Origin: Trichaptum fuscoviolaceum
Lineage: Eukaryota > Basidiomycota > Agaricomycetes > Hymenochaetales > Trichaptaceae
Direction: 5' to 3'
Assembly: GCA_910574455.1 (NCBI GenBank)
Contig: CAJSYZ010000005.1
Location: forward strand, 4,278,001 to 4,342,000
Length of the DNA stretch: 64,000 nucleotides
Each line of letters starts with the position of its first letter. Position 1 is the stretch's first letter. A model generated the notes under the pieces. It saw only the letters and a program-made list of their open reading frames with translations. It did not search any database and was not told where the DNA came from. The position numbers and the translations under genes are program-made. Below are positions 54,080-64,000 of the stretch, piece after piece.

Positions 54080-55650
54080 ATGGACAATGGTCAGACAGAA
54101 GAGTATTGGCGTAAAAATGTTGAACATTGCATTCCATCCACGGGGCTCGAGAATGGTCGAGTCCCTCTGCAACCGGTTCGTCTTCCTCAATCTCATTCCT
54201 TTCTTCATATTGACATACCTCTCTACCAACTAAAGCTGGGAAACTATCGAGACATTGTTGATCAACATACGGCCACACATCCTCACCACATTGCTGAAGA
54301 CGAGCTCAAGCTATCCACATCTTCAGAAATGACTCCAAACGGCTCTTTACAAGCATCACTTGAGAATGCACCTCGTTGGCATGAGTCACAGCGTGCTGGC
54401 TATGAGCACATCAAAGGCAGAATCACACATTCTCAAAGAGCGGGTGATGTTGGGGCGAGAGAATTTGCAGGCATGTATGGAAACGAGCGTGAGTCCCTGA
54501 AGTGACCTGTCTCGTATACACCACTGACGCATAGCATGGACAGACCATGCAATGGCTAAAAACGACATGACAAACCAGTTGTCTTTCATGTATCAATCCG
54601 GAGCCAATATCAACCACTCTGTCATATCGTATCTTGACGACCGTATAACGCCCTGGGATCTGTTAAGGGTAATTCAGGAGGGATCGCCAGCTGATCAAGC
54701 TTGTCGCCGCTCCAATCAAGAGCTCGCCAGCTCGGAACCAGTAACTCGAAACGTTTTGTCCCAGCGGCCTGCCCAACCCAATCCATCTCAAAGGCCACGC
54801 AGTCGCGAGCCCTACCTGAATCTATCTACGAATCATGCGACTGGTGTATCGACCAGCCAATGTGCATGGACTACGGGGTATAGAACACCGGTGTCTAGCC
54901 CAGAAAGTAATTTAGCCTCAGCAGACTATTGTATTTCTGACCTCCACCACTCGCAGCTCCCGACACCCTCACCAAGCGCTGACAGTCATGTATCTTTGCC
55001 TGTCAATTCTCCCCCATTTTCTGCAGTTCATTCGGAATATACTAGAATGAGCCAAGGACACGTTTCTCCTGCAACTGCAGCGCAGCTCGCGGTGCCAATC
55101 AGGAGTAATCCCTACCCATACCCACAGTTGGTCGCGTACGGCCCATCTCAAGCGGGACCAAGCACCTTGTCTCTTCCTACACCTCATCAGATGCCCCCCT
55201 CTGCGCAAGCTGTAGTGTCCCGGAAGAGGGGCACGGAAACGCGAGATACCGCATTGCTAACTGCACCAGGTGCAAAGAAGAAGGGTGGCAATGGGAAGGG
55301 ACCAGGGCGTATCCCAAATCCCAAGAACTTCAAATGTACCGTTTCTGGCTGCGATGCTGCGCATGAATCTGAAGGATCCCGAGAGACATGTAAAGAGTCA
55401 CGATCGCACTAGTCGACTCATTTGTCCCAATGCAAAATGTACAAAGCCGGGAGAAGGGGGACCGTCAACATTTCGAGACATGTCGGATCTTGTTCGCCAT
55501 GTATATGAATCCAATGCTAATTGCTGGGCCGCAGCGCCTGAGCTGCCCGTAGAATGGACGCAGGATAACAAGGAAGCAGTGAAAAGTTGAGTGAGGGAAG
55601 GAAACGGAAACTTAAAATGCAGGCGGCAGTCACAGCTTTTCAGCTAGAGT
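54080..55650 (+). pseudogene. C2H2-like zinc-finger gene, frameshifted paralogue
   Basis: The longer relative of 42205-42963. Exon 1 (54080-54488) and exon 2 (from 54535) join in phase across a 46-bp GTGAGT..ATAG intron. The middle region absent from the unit-1 copy is present here. In the zinc finger the sequence reads GAGAGACATG where unit 1 has GAGACAGACATG, a 2-bp loss near 55385 that puts the second half of the finger into another frame (55270-55590). A further small deletion near 55587 removes the original C-terminus. The finger is therefore destroyed, although the N-terminal 400 or so residues remain open. Confidence 0.8.
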
Positions 55651-57594
55651 AATGATGGATGTTGTTACATCTCGGAGGTAGGTACTTTATTGCACTAGAA
55701 TTGTACTGCATTGTATATTATGTATGGATATGTATAACGGGAGACATTGCAATACACTTTAGATTATGGTCAGAGTACATGGCATGCCCATGAGATGTAA
55801 GGCAAGTCTGTGTTCATTTTCTCGGAATTGTGATGATGAGCCAGATATAGCACTATACATGTACAGTGGCAATAATCTTTGTCTATGCTCCTGTCTCCGG
55901 AGCTTTGAAGGTTGCAAAGGGGGTTTGGGGGCAAGAACAAAGTGAGTCAGCTCGGAGATAATTGTTTGTTTAAAGCAATTCCAATAGAATTCCTCACCAT
56001 TCTGAAATGCTGCAGGTTCAAATTGCAGTCAGGTCTGGGGACGCGCTGCCGCCCATGGCAAGTGTATCCCGCCGACTCGGAGTGCCGAGGCTGTGATTGC
56101 CGTATCATATGATGCCGGCGGTGTTCCCGGGCGTGCCGAGCGGACGGCAGGTCAAGAGATCGGCCCCATATTCCAGGCCCACGCATTACCACCATCTGTG
56201 GCTCTGTCGGTGCGTGGGTGTCCGTGTGGGTGATAGTGTACTATTCCAAGTTTGGGCTGCTACGTCCTGCCAGTGGCCCTGAGTGCTGGTGGCATCACTA
56301 TGAGCGATGCCAGTGAAGTTCACGTTGATCCTCTTCACTTGTATAATCCATTCTATTTTCTCGTTGTACTCCTTGTCCTGTGAAATTTAAGCCAAGACAT
56401 GCAAAGCGCCCGTTTGGTAGGAATCATCAGATCTACACATTGCAACCGTTGCTTACGCATATGGCCGCCGCCATGTGAATTAAAAAGAGCTCATTTTGGT
56501 CGTCTCCCGCCGAGGAACTTGACGTCAACACAATTCCGTGAGGAGCGAGCTCTGCAGACGACACATCATTCGGTGTGTATGAGTGTGAGTAGCTTCAAGA
56601 TGCTCACTGCTGACTTGATAACCGGATAGATCAAGGACGGGCGCATCCAACAGCCCCAAACTAAGTGACGGCGGACCGGCTGCAACCCACATTCATCTTT
56701 ATCTCGCCAAGTAGCAATGTTGTTTTTTCTTGGTTCATTTCTATGGAGCTGCGGAAGAAATCGAGAGTGGGCCTTGAAGGTCTCTGAAATGTCCCTGCTA
56801 TTTCCCATTCAATGAAGGAGCGGGACATTGCAGAACAGCCATACCTACATATACTATTTCTACGCTTCTCCAGATCAATGAGGAATGAATCGAGGCTTTG
56901 AGTATCGGGCCTTCTACTGCTTTTCTGACCGTGACAGCGCAACGAGTTGAGAGTCTGATCTGGCTACTGCCACGTCGAGGTCTACTCACACCGGGCCTTT
57001 GGTAAATCAACGCAGCCCTCGTCAAACGTACTATGTTGAAGCAACCTTTCGCATGGCCTTTTTGTGTTGTGGTGCCGGCCACTTCTCTGCACCTCTTTTT
57101 GCGCTCGTTGCGAGTCCCCTGGTCTGGAAGGTTTTACATTACATTTGTTGTAGGTCAGTCATCTATGTTTTCCTGATGGGCAAGAATACACTGCTCATTG
57201 CCTTTATGTAGTTCGAAGATCTGGACTGTCCTGCAACAAGTGCAAGACTCATTTATTATGCTTTCTGTGAATGGAATCGATAGTGTAAGTAAGTGGTTTG
57301 CAGATGTCCCGTAGAAGTTTGTGTTTATGATTGTGTTCGGTGAGCATACACGTACTTAGGGGTGTTGGCATCAACCTTTCACTCAAATACGCAAAGTTTT
57401 ATATGGGCTGGTAGCATTTATGCAGATGTTCTCGGAGTCGGTGGAGAGATGCGACCAAAAAAGCCCATCTTCCTCGCAGCTGAAGGCGAAATATATGCGT
57501 GCAATAGTCTCTACAAGAGTCTATACATAACAACCAGGACAACAAAAGCTGGAAATGCGCCAAAACAAGATGGGTGTGTGGAAGACAGCAATAA
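55651..57594. other. Unit 2 sequence between C2H2 and membrane-protein genes
   Basis: Paralogous to 42964-46131 of unit 1, but without the hAT-like element and with about 350 bp (56285-56640) not seen there. The empty site ACCCACAT is at 56685-56692. The minus frame at 56942-56690 matches the one in unit 1. No recognised gene. Confidence 0.5.
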
Positions 57595-59515
57595 TCAAAT
57601 ATGCGGTATGAATTTTGTCCAAACAACTGTTTCGAACGCAGAGGAAGGAAGGCGACGAAGGGATAAGAGGGCGAGAATGAGGAGGGAAAGGCGGGCAACA
57701 GGATATATGATAGCAGGGAGTGTTTCTACGATCTTCTTCATGCGCGTCCAGTAGATACGCTCAGAAGTTCCGTAAGAGTCATGCCATTTGTCGTAGACAA
57801 AACGTGTGTAGACAGGAGCAGCTGCGATGATGAGAAGACACATGCATACGATAGACAGAGAAGCTGTCCGCCAAAGGATCCGTTCAACAGGCGAAGGGAA
57901 GTCGAAGTGCCATGCAGCACAGTGGATTGACCCAAATGCGGCGCCTGCTAAGGCAGAGAAGATAAAAAGCGGTCTCGTTTCGGCGTCTTCGCTGTAGAAC
58001 ATCATCAACATGATCCATTGCATGTCATCTTCATTGAAGAGCAGTTCGAGGGCTGGTTTGTTGTCCATTTTATCCTTGGCATCGCGGAAGGTATTCAGAC
58101 TGAAGTTGACTACTCCTGGGTAAAGGATCTGGTCCATTGGGAGGAACATGAGCAGATACGGCAAGTAGAACAGGTTAATGATGACAAGTTTGCAGGTCAT
58201 CCAAATCGAGTTGATGGCGCGGCGAAAGTGCGATCTCGGCGCCGGAGAATCCGAGCTTTCAACTACTGATTCGACCTCAGATTCATCGTCTGTAATGGAG
58301 CTTTGCATTTCGACCTCGGGATTAGCATCATTCTGCATCCAGTGGGGTAACAAATGACGCAAAGCGCGGATCGCTTTCAGAAGCCATATTGCAACCCATT
58401 CCAGATATGTTGATAGTGCCGAAATAATTGACTGTGCGAAGCCAGCGATACAGCAGCAGATCGTTCGCATCCAAACAGGACAGAGTGTGTTAGCTGCCAA
58501 ATCGAGCGCCACCCAGGCCGGAGAGTCTTGGAGATAATCTCTCAGCCGGAACTGGCAATTCCAGTGAGGAAATGACCAACTCCCGTCCTCGTTCCGCGTC
58601 TCATTCCTAGCCTCCCTGGCCTCTGCAAGCTGCTTCTCCAACTCCTTCGTGCGGATGACGATCGGACATCGGACATCGAGCGGCTTGTTCCACCAGAAAA
58701 GATACATGATGCTGTTCAGTCCGGCCAACGCAGCCGTCGTCAGCTCGATCTCCGTGATCGTCAAGTGCTGGTGTGCCCGTGCGATGAGCTGGATGATGAA
58801 CCACGTAATTTGCAGTAGAGCGACTCCTTTTGAGAGAGCATCGCCTTTGCTTCTGTCTTCGATTTCTTTCGCTGTCGTATCCGGGAAGTCGATCAGCTGC
58901 TTCTCTAGTAGTTCCCGAAGGTCGCGGAAATCGAGGGCGCCTTCCTGCGCCAAGATCCCCTCCTTCCTTGTTTCGTACCTGCCACCACTCCAAATTCTAA
59001 AGTTCTCGCCCTCTATGTAGTTCAGTTTGAAGCCTCCCATCTGCAAGAAATGCGCGTGTGTCATTGTCCACTGCACACCTACAAAAATTGTTCAACTAAA
59101 TCTATTACGAGCTGAAAACGAATAAAATAATACATGATCTCGGTCGTGCTTTGTTTATCGTCTCTCTTATCGTCACGGCGCCTCGCCACTGCTTGAATGC
59201 CCACATGATCATCACCTCCGGCGCGAGCAGGGCCAGAATCATGAGGAAAATCCGACGCTTCAGTAGCGACCAGCTACTCTCCTCGAGGAATGGCACGTTT
59301 GGGTGCACGGATACCCACGTAACAGCAAATGTCGTCGCCAGGCAGCTCCAGACGATGTCCCAGACGGAACGACCGGGGCAAGAACAGTCGTTCGAGCATT
59401 CGTCTCGCGGGAAGATCGGCGCATCGTAGGCCAGCGGGTCGGCGAAGGACGGGGCGACGGGTACAGCACTTGTGCCATAGTGTCGGGCGAGAAACAAGTA
59501 TGCGAGAATGAGGAG
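57595..59515 (-). CDS. Multi-pass membrane protein of an expanded Agaricomycete family
   Basis: Two exons, 59515-59134 and 59078-57595, with a 55-bp GTATTA..TGTAG intron; they join in phase to give 621 residues. The start at MLLILAYLFLA gives a signal-like hydrophobic N-terminus; an upstream Met at 59605 would bury it and lies beyond the TATA-like site. Exon 1 holds CSCPGRSVWDIVW and WVSVHPNVP, and exon 2 starts with MTHAHFLQMGGF. All three are hallmarks I associate with a large mushroom-specific family of unknown function. At least four further hydrophobic segments lie in the C-terminal half, after an acidic Ser-rich loop. No enzyme motif seen. A truncated copy lies at 46132-46776. Confidence 0.85.
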
Positions 59516-59570
59516 CATGGTGCGGGATGGCAGGCAGGGGACAAGATTTGAAGGGACGACGAGTGCGTGC

Positions 59571-59577
59571 CTATATA
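59571..59577 (-). promoter_or_regulatory. TATA-like site of the membrane-protein gene
   Basis: TATATAG on the minus strand, about 58 bp before the chosen ATG. A related arrangement, a TATATAG-like word next to GGTGAGTTAACACG, is repeated at about 60030-60075, indicating a duplicated promoter. Confidence 0.4.
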
Positions 59578-59605
59578 GCGTGAACGAGGCCAACAGCGTG
59601 TTCAC

Positions 59606-60740
59606 TCACCGAACACGATACCACAGCACTTCCACTCATACCGCCCATCAACACAGCAACCATCGATTATCTCAGCGCTAATCAGAGTTCAGCAAACGCA
59701 CAGTTGTTCTTATTCGTGCGTGATGTTGAAGGAGATTATTCGCATTTGGCTCTCCTGTATAGTCGAAGATGGCCAGAGACAGTGTGGTTGACGTACATGT
59801 GAATGTAGAGACAAGTACGACAAGTGGGTAGGTGAGGTGCCCGAGAATGTCAGAGGCCGTGTGTTCTGTCCTCATGTTTGAGGCGACGAAGAGCTTCCCA
59901 GCAATTCATTCAGATTCTAAGCTTATCAGGATGGTTACTACTTTTCCAAAAGCGTATATGAAACAAATGCAAAGAGGGCTCACTCCAAACGTTATTACAA
60001 CGTTACTGGAGCCCAGAAGATTAATACGACAGGTAAGCGCGACTATATACCGTGGACGTGCGTGTTAACTCACCAAATGCAGCGCATTAGCACGTTCCGT
60101 TCATACCGCCCGACAATCCTTTTCACCTCATCAAGTTGACGCTGACCCATCCCCATAACTCACTAAGAGGCCGTCCACAATCGTGGCGAAGGTTCGCTTT
60201 ACAAACCATCCTAGGCATTTCAGCTCCCCTGTCCGAGGTGAAAGCTCTCAAGGTCTGGTCAGAAGCTGATGCACGCGTAGTGGGTGCGACATGAAGGGAG
60301 TGGGCGAAACGCCCGAGAAGGTCAGGTGCACAGGTTCGTGCATCGTGTTTGCGTTCATGAAGACCTTTTGAGTATGCTCTAAGGTTATAACAGGAATGAT
60401 CAGTACTTGGTTGTGCGACTGCCAGTGGACGAAATGAAAGCCGACTTACCTGCTGATGCAAGAAACGTTACACCAACGATGCAAGTACGGTGTTTGGAGA
60501 AAGTGGAAGTACTAAGTAGCTTAGGTGGGTCTTGGCTCCTGTTTACGCCGGATGCCCAGACTCGTTGAGGTTGACACGCAACATAAGGAGTAGAGCAGGT
60601 GGAAGAGTGATTGCTGACTTGGATGCGGTGGATGCGATGTAAGATGAAAGATGAAAGATGAAAGATGAAGGAGGCGGCGTGGGAAGCGCTTTCATTATCA
60701 TCGGGCATTCTATTTCCGAGTTTACGGATGGCACAACCAT
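59606..60740. other. Right part of unit 2, duplicated upstream region
   Basis: About 59600-60060 is an imperfect tandem duplicate of about 60065-60470 (shared words include TTCATACCGCCC and GCCCGAGAA). A short (GATGAAA)n-like repeat lies at 60640-60668. Minus-strand frames are present but not convincing. Confidence 0.45.
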
Positions 60741-61771
60741 CGTCGACGTACTTTCTCCTCTGGTGTACGCTTTGTTCTCTGTTACCCAATCTAAAAGCAT
60801 CCGAGATCTCAGTTTTCAGAAATACTGCAGCTTTCTTCCATCGTGCTGGTCTTCAGACCGATCTTTGCGTCGATGAACCACGTGGCAAGCGTATCAGATT
60901 GGAAGGAAGCTCAAGCTCGTGGACTGTAGTAGTACCTCATAAAAGAGGATAAGCTTGGTTCAACTTAGTACACATTCAAGAGAAGCATTTTGTTGACTCA
61001 CATCGTGTAATCAAGCCCAAGGGCCGCCTGAGGTGAGAATAGGGCTCGCCAACCGCCCGTATACGGTTACGGCCGTAATCTTAAACCTGGTTACGGTTAC
61101 GGACGTAAAAATACGGGCCGTAATTTTTTTCTCGCGAGTCAGTTACGGTACGGTACGGGACGTAATACGGCCGTATACGGCAATACGGTTGTTACGGTAG
61201 CATAGACAATATTTTTTTAGTTTACCGCTCTAAAATGGCAATTTACCCTAAACAGGCATGTACTTAAACGGGCATTATTATGTATTACATTTTGCGTGCC
61301 CAGTGAGAGGCACTCATGCTATGCCAAGTATAGAAATGACGGCAATACTGACCCGAACAGGTGCCTTCGACGTCGGAGTGGGGCTTTGTGTCCAAAAAAA
61401 ACTCACATCAGCTGACTTCGACCCTCAGCTGCTCGGACCCGTACCGTAACCGTATACGGGACGTAATTTGGGCTCCTGTTACGGTTACGGCCGTACAAAT
61501 ACGGCCGTAAAATTTTCCCTCTGAAACTTGTTACGGTACGGTTACGGCCGTACCGTAACCGTCCCGTAAACCGTAAATTACGGGACGGTTGGCGAGCCCT
61601 AGGTGAGAAATCCATATTTCTTGATCTTGCACTTGCTAAACTTGTGTCTGCGTCGTTTCGGTGCGAAAACGCCAATAGATGCGCAGGCTTACCGCTTCAT
61701 GCATCGCGTGAATGAAACCCAAGGCTGTCGCGGTAAAGAAGGGAAGAAGAGAAGTTATTGAAAGAACAAGC
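60741..61771. other. Start of duplicated unit 3
   Basis: A close paralogue of 1-440, interrupted by a MITE and then by copia copy 2. The shared parts differ by scattered substitutions and small indels, so the duplication is not brand new. Confidence 0.75.
61040..61601. mobile_element. hAT-like MITE, 562 bp
   Basis: Exact 8-bp duplications GGTGAGAA (61032-61039, 61602-61609) and inverted ends TAGGGCTCGCCAACCG. The left and right 120 bp are packed with TTACGG, ACGGCCGTA and their complements, giving many possible subterminal binding sites. The middle has no coding frame worth naming. The empty site is at 289-296 in the paralogous unit. Confidence 0.95.
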
Positions 61772-62037
61772 TGTTAGAGTACAATACCGGTTCAACCCGG
61801 ATTATATAATATATTTCCTTTTTCGTTAATTTGCAATTACATACGGACTCTAAAAGTTTTCCTTCGTCTGTATGCTACCTCATCGCTATTGCATAGCGCT
61901 GAGGTATGTTCAACTTAGTTTCACTCTTATTTTCTTATGCTGATTACAATGTATTTAGTTTATTATATTTTAGGTAACTAAATACATCAGCCATCGCTAT
62001 TGCATAGCGCTGAGTTTATTATATTTTAGCTCCCGCA
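61772..62037 (+). repeat. 5' LTR of copia copy 2
   Basis: 266 bp. It carries the ACCGG variant at the start, as in the 5' LTR of copy 1, and the TAGCTCCCGCA end, as in the 3' LTR of copy 1. The primer site GGTTATGAGCCTTGCG follows at 62038-62053. Confidence 0.96.
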
Positions 62038-62125
62038 GGTTATGAGCCTTGCGACGCTGTCAGCGTAAAGCATTAGTGCATCAATCGACATCCATACTAT
62101 CACCAAAGTCTAAATCCTAATTACC

Positions 62126-64000
62126 ATGACTGGTCCCAAGCAAATGGACACGGAGGACAAGGAAGCAAAGGCAGTGTCAAGCACGAGCCAAACTCCTGCC
62201 CCGGTGGACAAGCAGAAGATCGGGTTGGACGTGATCGAGAAGGCCTTGTATGGGCCCGGCAGCTACAAGCCCCACCCGATTAAGAATGGGAAGCTTAAGG
62301 AAATAGGATGGGAACTGTGGATATCGAATGTATTGGATTCGTGGTCCGAACATTATGTCAGGGATGTCGGACTGGGACTACGCCCTTGCCCGGACATCAG
62401 TGCAATCCCAACGGAAGCAGAGAAAGAAGCTCTCCTAACGTGGAATCACATGGACCAAAAGGCCAAAACCATTCTCCAACAGGGTCTTTCCGTGGAACAC
62501 AAGAAGCTAATCCAAGGGTCAATCACGGCATACGAAATGTATCGGAAACTCACGATGAACTTCGCAAAGGACGCCCAGTTATCACCGGCGATGGCCCTGT
62601 ACGAAGTATGCACGCACAAATGGGATAGTGGGACCTCCACATTCGATGAGAACCTTCAGTATATTCAGGGTCAAATCGAAGACTTACGACAGTACCCGGG
62701 CACGAGAGAGCAGCTAATAGACCTCATTCACTCGGTTGCCATTCTCAATTCGCTTCCGCCTGAGTGGGAAAGCATTCGAAGCGCCATCTACAACACGGCT
62801 AATATCGAAGTCAAGAACGTGATCCTCACCACTCGGCGACACGCGCAAACGACGGGATCCGGAAATGGAGACCAAGCCCTGGCCATCAAGGTCAAGGGGC
62901 TGGGAAAGGCGAAGGGTAAAGCCAAGAAAGGGAAGACTGTATGCAAGAACTGCAAAAAGTCAGGTCACACGAAGGCTTCTTGCTGGGCTAAAGGTGGCGG
63001 AAATGAAGGCGGCGGACTGAATAAGAACAAATTTGGTAACGGGTCTTCAAGTGACGCCGGCAAAAGCGAGAAGAAGAAGAAAAGCGCCTATACCGTCACG
63101 GCAGACGATGACGATGACGACTTCTCCGCCAGTGATGCCACGGCTAACGTAGTCACCCTGGGCCGCAGCCCGGAGTCCCCGCTCGAAGACTCGACTCCCG
63201 CATACAGCGAGGAGGACGAGTGGTTACCATTCCCGTCAATATTGCCAACCGAACGCGCAAATGTTGTCAGTATAGCATCTGCTATGCCTTCACGCTCCAC
63301 CCAGTGGATTTTCGACACTGGGGCATCCACCAGCCTTACCGGCGATCGCCAGAGTCTCCGTGACTACCAGTCGATCAAGCCTATACCCGTAGGTGGCTTT
63401 GGAACTGCGATGACGGCCCAAGCGATTGGCAAGGGACGCGTCACACTGCGATTCACGCCCGGTGATCGGGAGACCACCCTGGACCTGGGAAACGTACTAT
63501 ACGTACCCAAGGCCGGGTGCAATATTATCTCCGCCAGCCGCTTGTTGAAGTCAGGCATATCCTTTGCTAGCACGAGCGACGGAATCAAAATTTTACATAA
63601 TGGTTCCCTATTGGCTCGCGCGGCTCGAATTAATGGTCAATTTATTCTCCAAAATATGAGACCCGCGAGACTATACGCAAACGCTGCTGTGACTGAGCTA
63701 CCCTTCCACGAATGGCATATTCGCTTTGGACACCTCGGCAACACTTACCTAAAGAAGTTGATCGAGAAGAAAATGGTACAGGGTCTCACCATCGACAAAA
63801 ATACCCTGATAGCGCCCGAACACTGTCAACCGTGCGCGCTAGGGAAAATGTCACGGCAACCTTTCCCAAAGTCGAAGTCCAGGGCTACGCGCCCACTGGA
63901 ACTTATTCATTCCGACTTAGCCGGACCCCAAAAAGTCAAGTCTCGTAAGGGATTCCGTTATATCCTCACTATTACGGACGATCACACTCGCTTCACATGG
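62126..64000 (+). CDS. Copia gag-pol polyprotein, copy 2, partial
   Basis: The frame is open from the ATG at 62126 to the window end (625 codons), covering gag, zinc knuckle, protease and the start of integrase. Compared with copy 1 there are a handful of replacements, including Glu to Lys near 63509, His to Arg in the integrase HIHFGHLG motif near 63722 (here HIRFGHLG), and Cys to Arg near 63957. No stop is seen. Integrase core, RT and RNase H lie beyond the window. Confidence 0.93.
   Translation, partial: MTGPKQMDTEDKEAKAVSSTSQTPAPVDKQKIGLDVIEKALYGPGSYKPHPIKNGKLKEIGWELWISNVLDSWSEHYVRDVGLGLRPCPDISAIPTEAEKEALLTWNHMDQKAKTILQQGLSVEHKKLIQGSITAYEMYRKLTMNFAKDAQLSPAMALYEVCTHKWDSGTSTFDENLQYIQGQIEDLRQYPGTREQLIDLIHSVAILNSLPPEWESIRSAIYNTANIEVKNVILTTRRHAQTTGSGNGDQALAIKVKGLGKAKGKAKKGKTVCKNCKKSGHTKASCWAKGGGNEGGGLNKNKFGNGSSSDAGKSEKKKKSAYTVTADDDDDDFSASDATANVVTLGRSPESPLEDSTPAYSEEDEWLPFPSILPTERANVVSIASAMPSRSTQWIFDTGASTSLTGDRQSLRDYQSIKPIPVGGFGTAMTAQAIGKGRVTLRFTPGDRETTLDLGNVLYVPKAGCNIISASRLLKSGISFASTSDGIKILHNGSLLARAARINGQFILQNMRPARLYANAAVTELPFHEWHIRFGHLGNTYLKKLIEKKMVQGLTIDKNTLIAPEHCQPCALGKMSRQPFPKSKSRATRPLELIHSDLAGPQKVKSRKGFRYILTITDDHTRFTW

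Larger units (their letters stand above)
61772..64000 (+). mobile_element. Ty1/copia retrotransposon, copy 2, cut by window end
   Basis: A second copy of the element at 46799-51901, offset 14,973 bp, with no indel over the shared 2.2 kb. The left flank CAAGC (61767-61771) matches the empty site at 434-438. The right end lies outside the window. Confidence 0.95.

Noticed and set aside
62126..64000. Copia copy 2 as a truncated, dead element
   Set aside because: The frame is cut only by the window end; no stop or indel is present in the visible part.

Overview
The window looks like a mushroom-forming basidiomycete (Agaricomycete). The signs are short introns of about 45-60 bp with GT..AG ends, a CxC2/KDZ transposase, chromodomain Ty3/gypsy elements, and a lineage-typical membrane-protein family carrying a CPGRSVWDI motif. 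Most of the 64 kb is transposable element. The non-mobile remainder is a tandem segmental duplication in three units: 1-855 plus 41446-46798 (unit 1), 51902-60740 (unit 2), and 60741 onwards (start of unit 3).

Positions 861-41440 are one nested insertion. A plus-strand Ty3/gypsy element (element B; target duplication TAAAG, 830-bp LTRs) entered unit 1. A second, minus-strand Ty3/gypsy (element A, 1009-17825; duplication ATCCC) sits inside the 5' LTR of B. Element A is itself broken twice: a 3.8-kb TIR element with 7-bp duplications lies in its 3' LTR (1646-5487), and a 2.8-kb foldback element with 7-bp duplications lies in its gag gene (13161-15986). In the reverse-transcriptase region of B sits a 17-kb TIR element (21026-38047; duplication CTCAGGC). 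It contains a multi-exon KDZ-type transposase, a gene with an RNase H1 N-terminal/viroplasmin-like domain, and a disrupted gene of a family I cannot name. Inside that 17-kb element are a second copy of the 3.8-kb TIR family (31298-35060), an intact-looking Tc1/mariner (35348-36687) and a half-deleted foldback element (29317-31098). Removing each insertion with one duplication copy restores the reading frame in gag A, pol B and the disrupted gene, so these boundaries are well supported.

Both 3.8-kb TIR elements carry a piece of an Hsp70 C-terminal lid, so this family appears to have captured host sequence. The foldback element shares ends with the 17-kb KDZ element and would be transcribed as a hairpin of about 1.3 kb.

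To the right of element B, unit 1 holds a C2H2 gene (42205-42963), a 1.57-kb hAT-like element (43689-45257) and a broken membrane-protein gene (46132-46776). A complete Ty1/copia element (46799-51901) follows, with one 1,491-codon open frame. Unit 2 holds a frameshifted C2H2 paralogue (54080-55650) and the intact two-exon membrane-protein gene (57595-59515). Unit 3 holds a 562-bp hAT-like MITE (61040-61601) and the first 2.2 kb of a second copia copy (61772 to the window end). Because the units are paralogous, three of these insertions have a pre-insertion (empty) site elsewhere in the window. All calls come from reading the sequence; no database search was possible.
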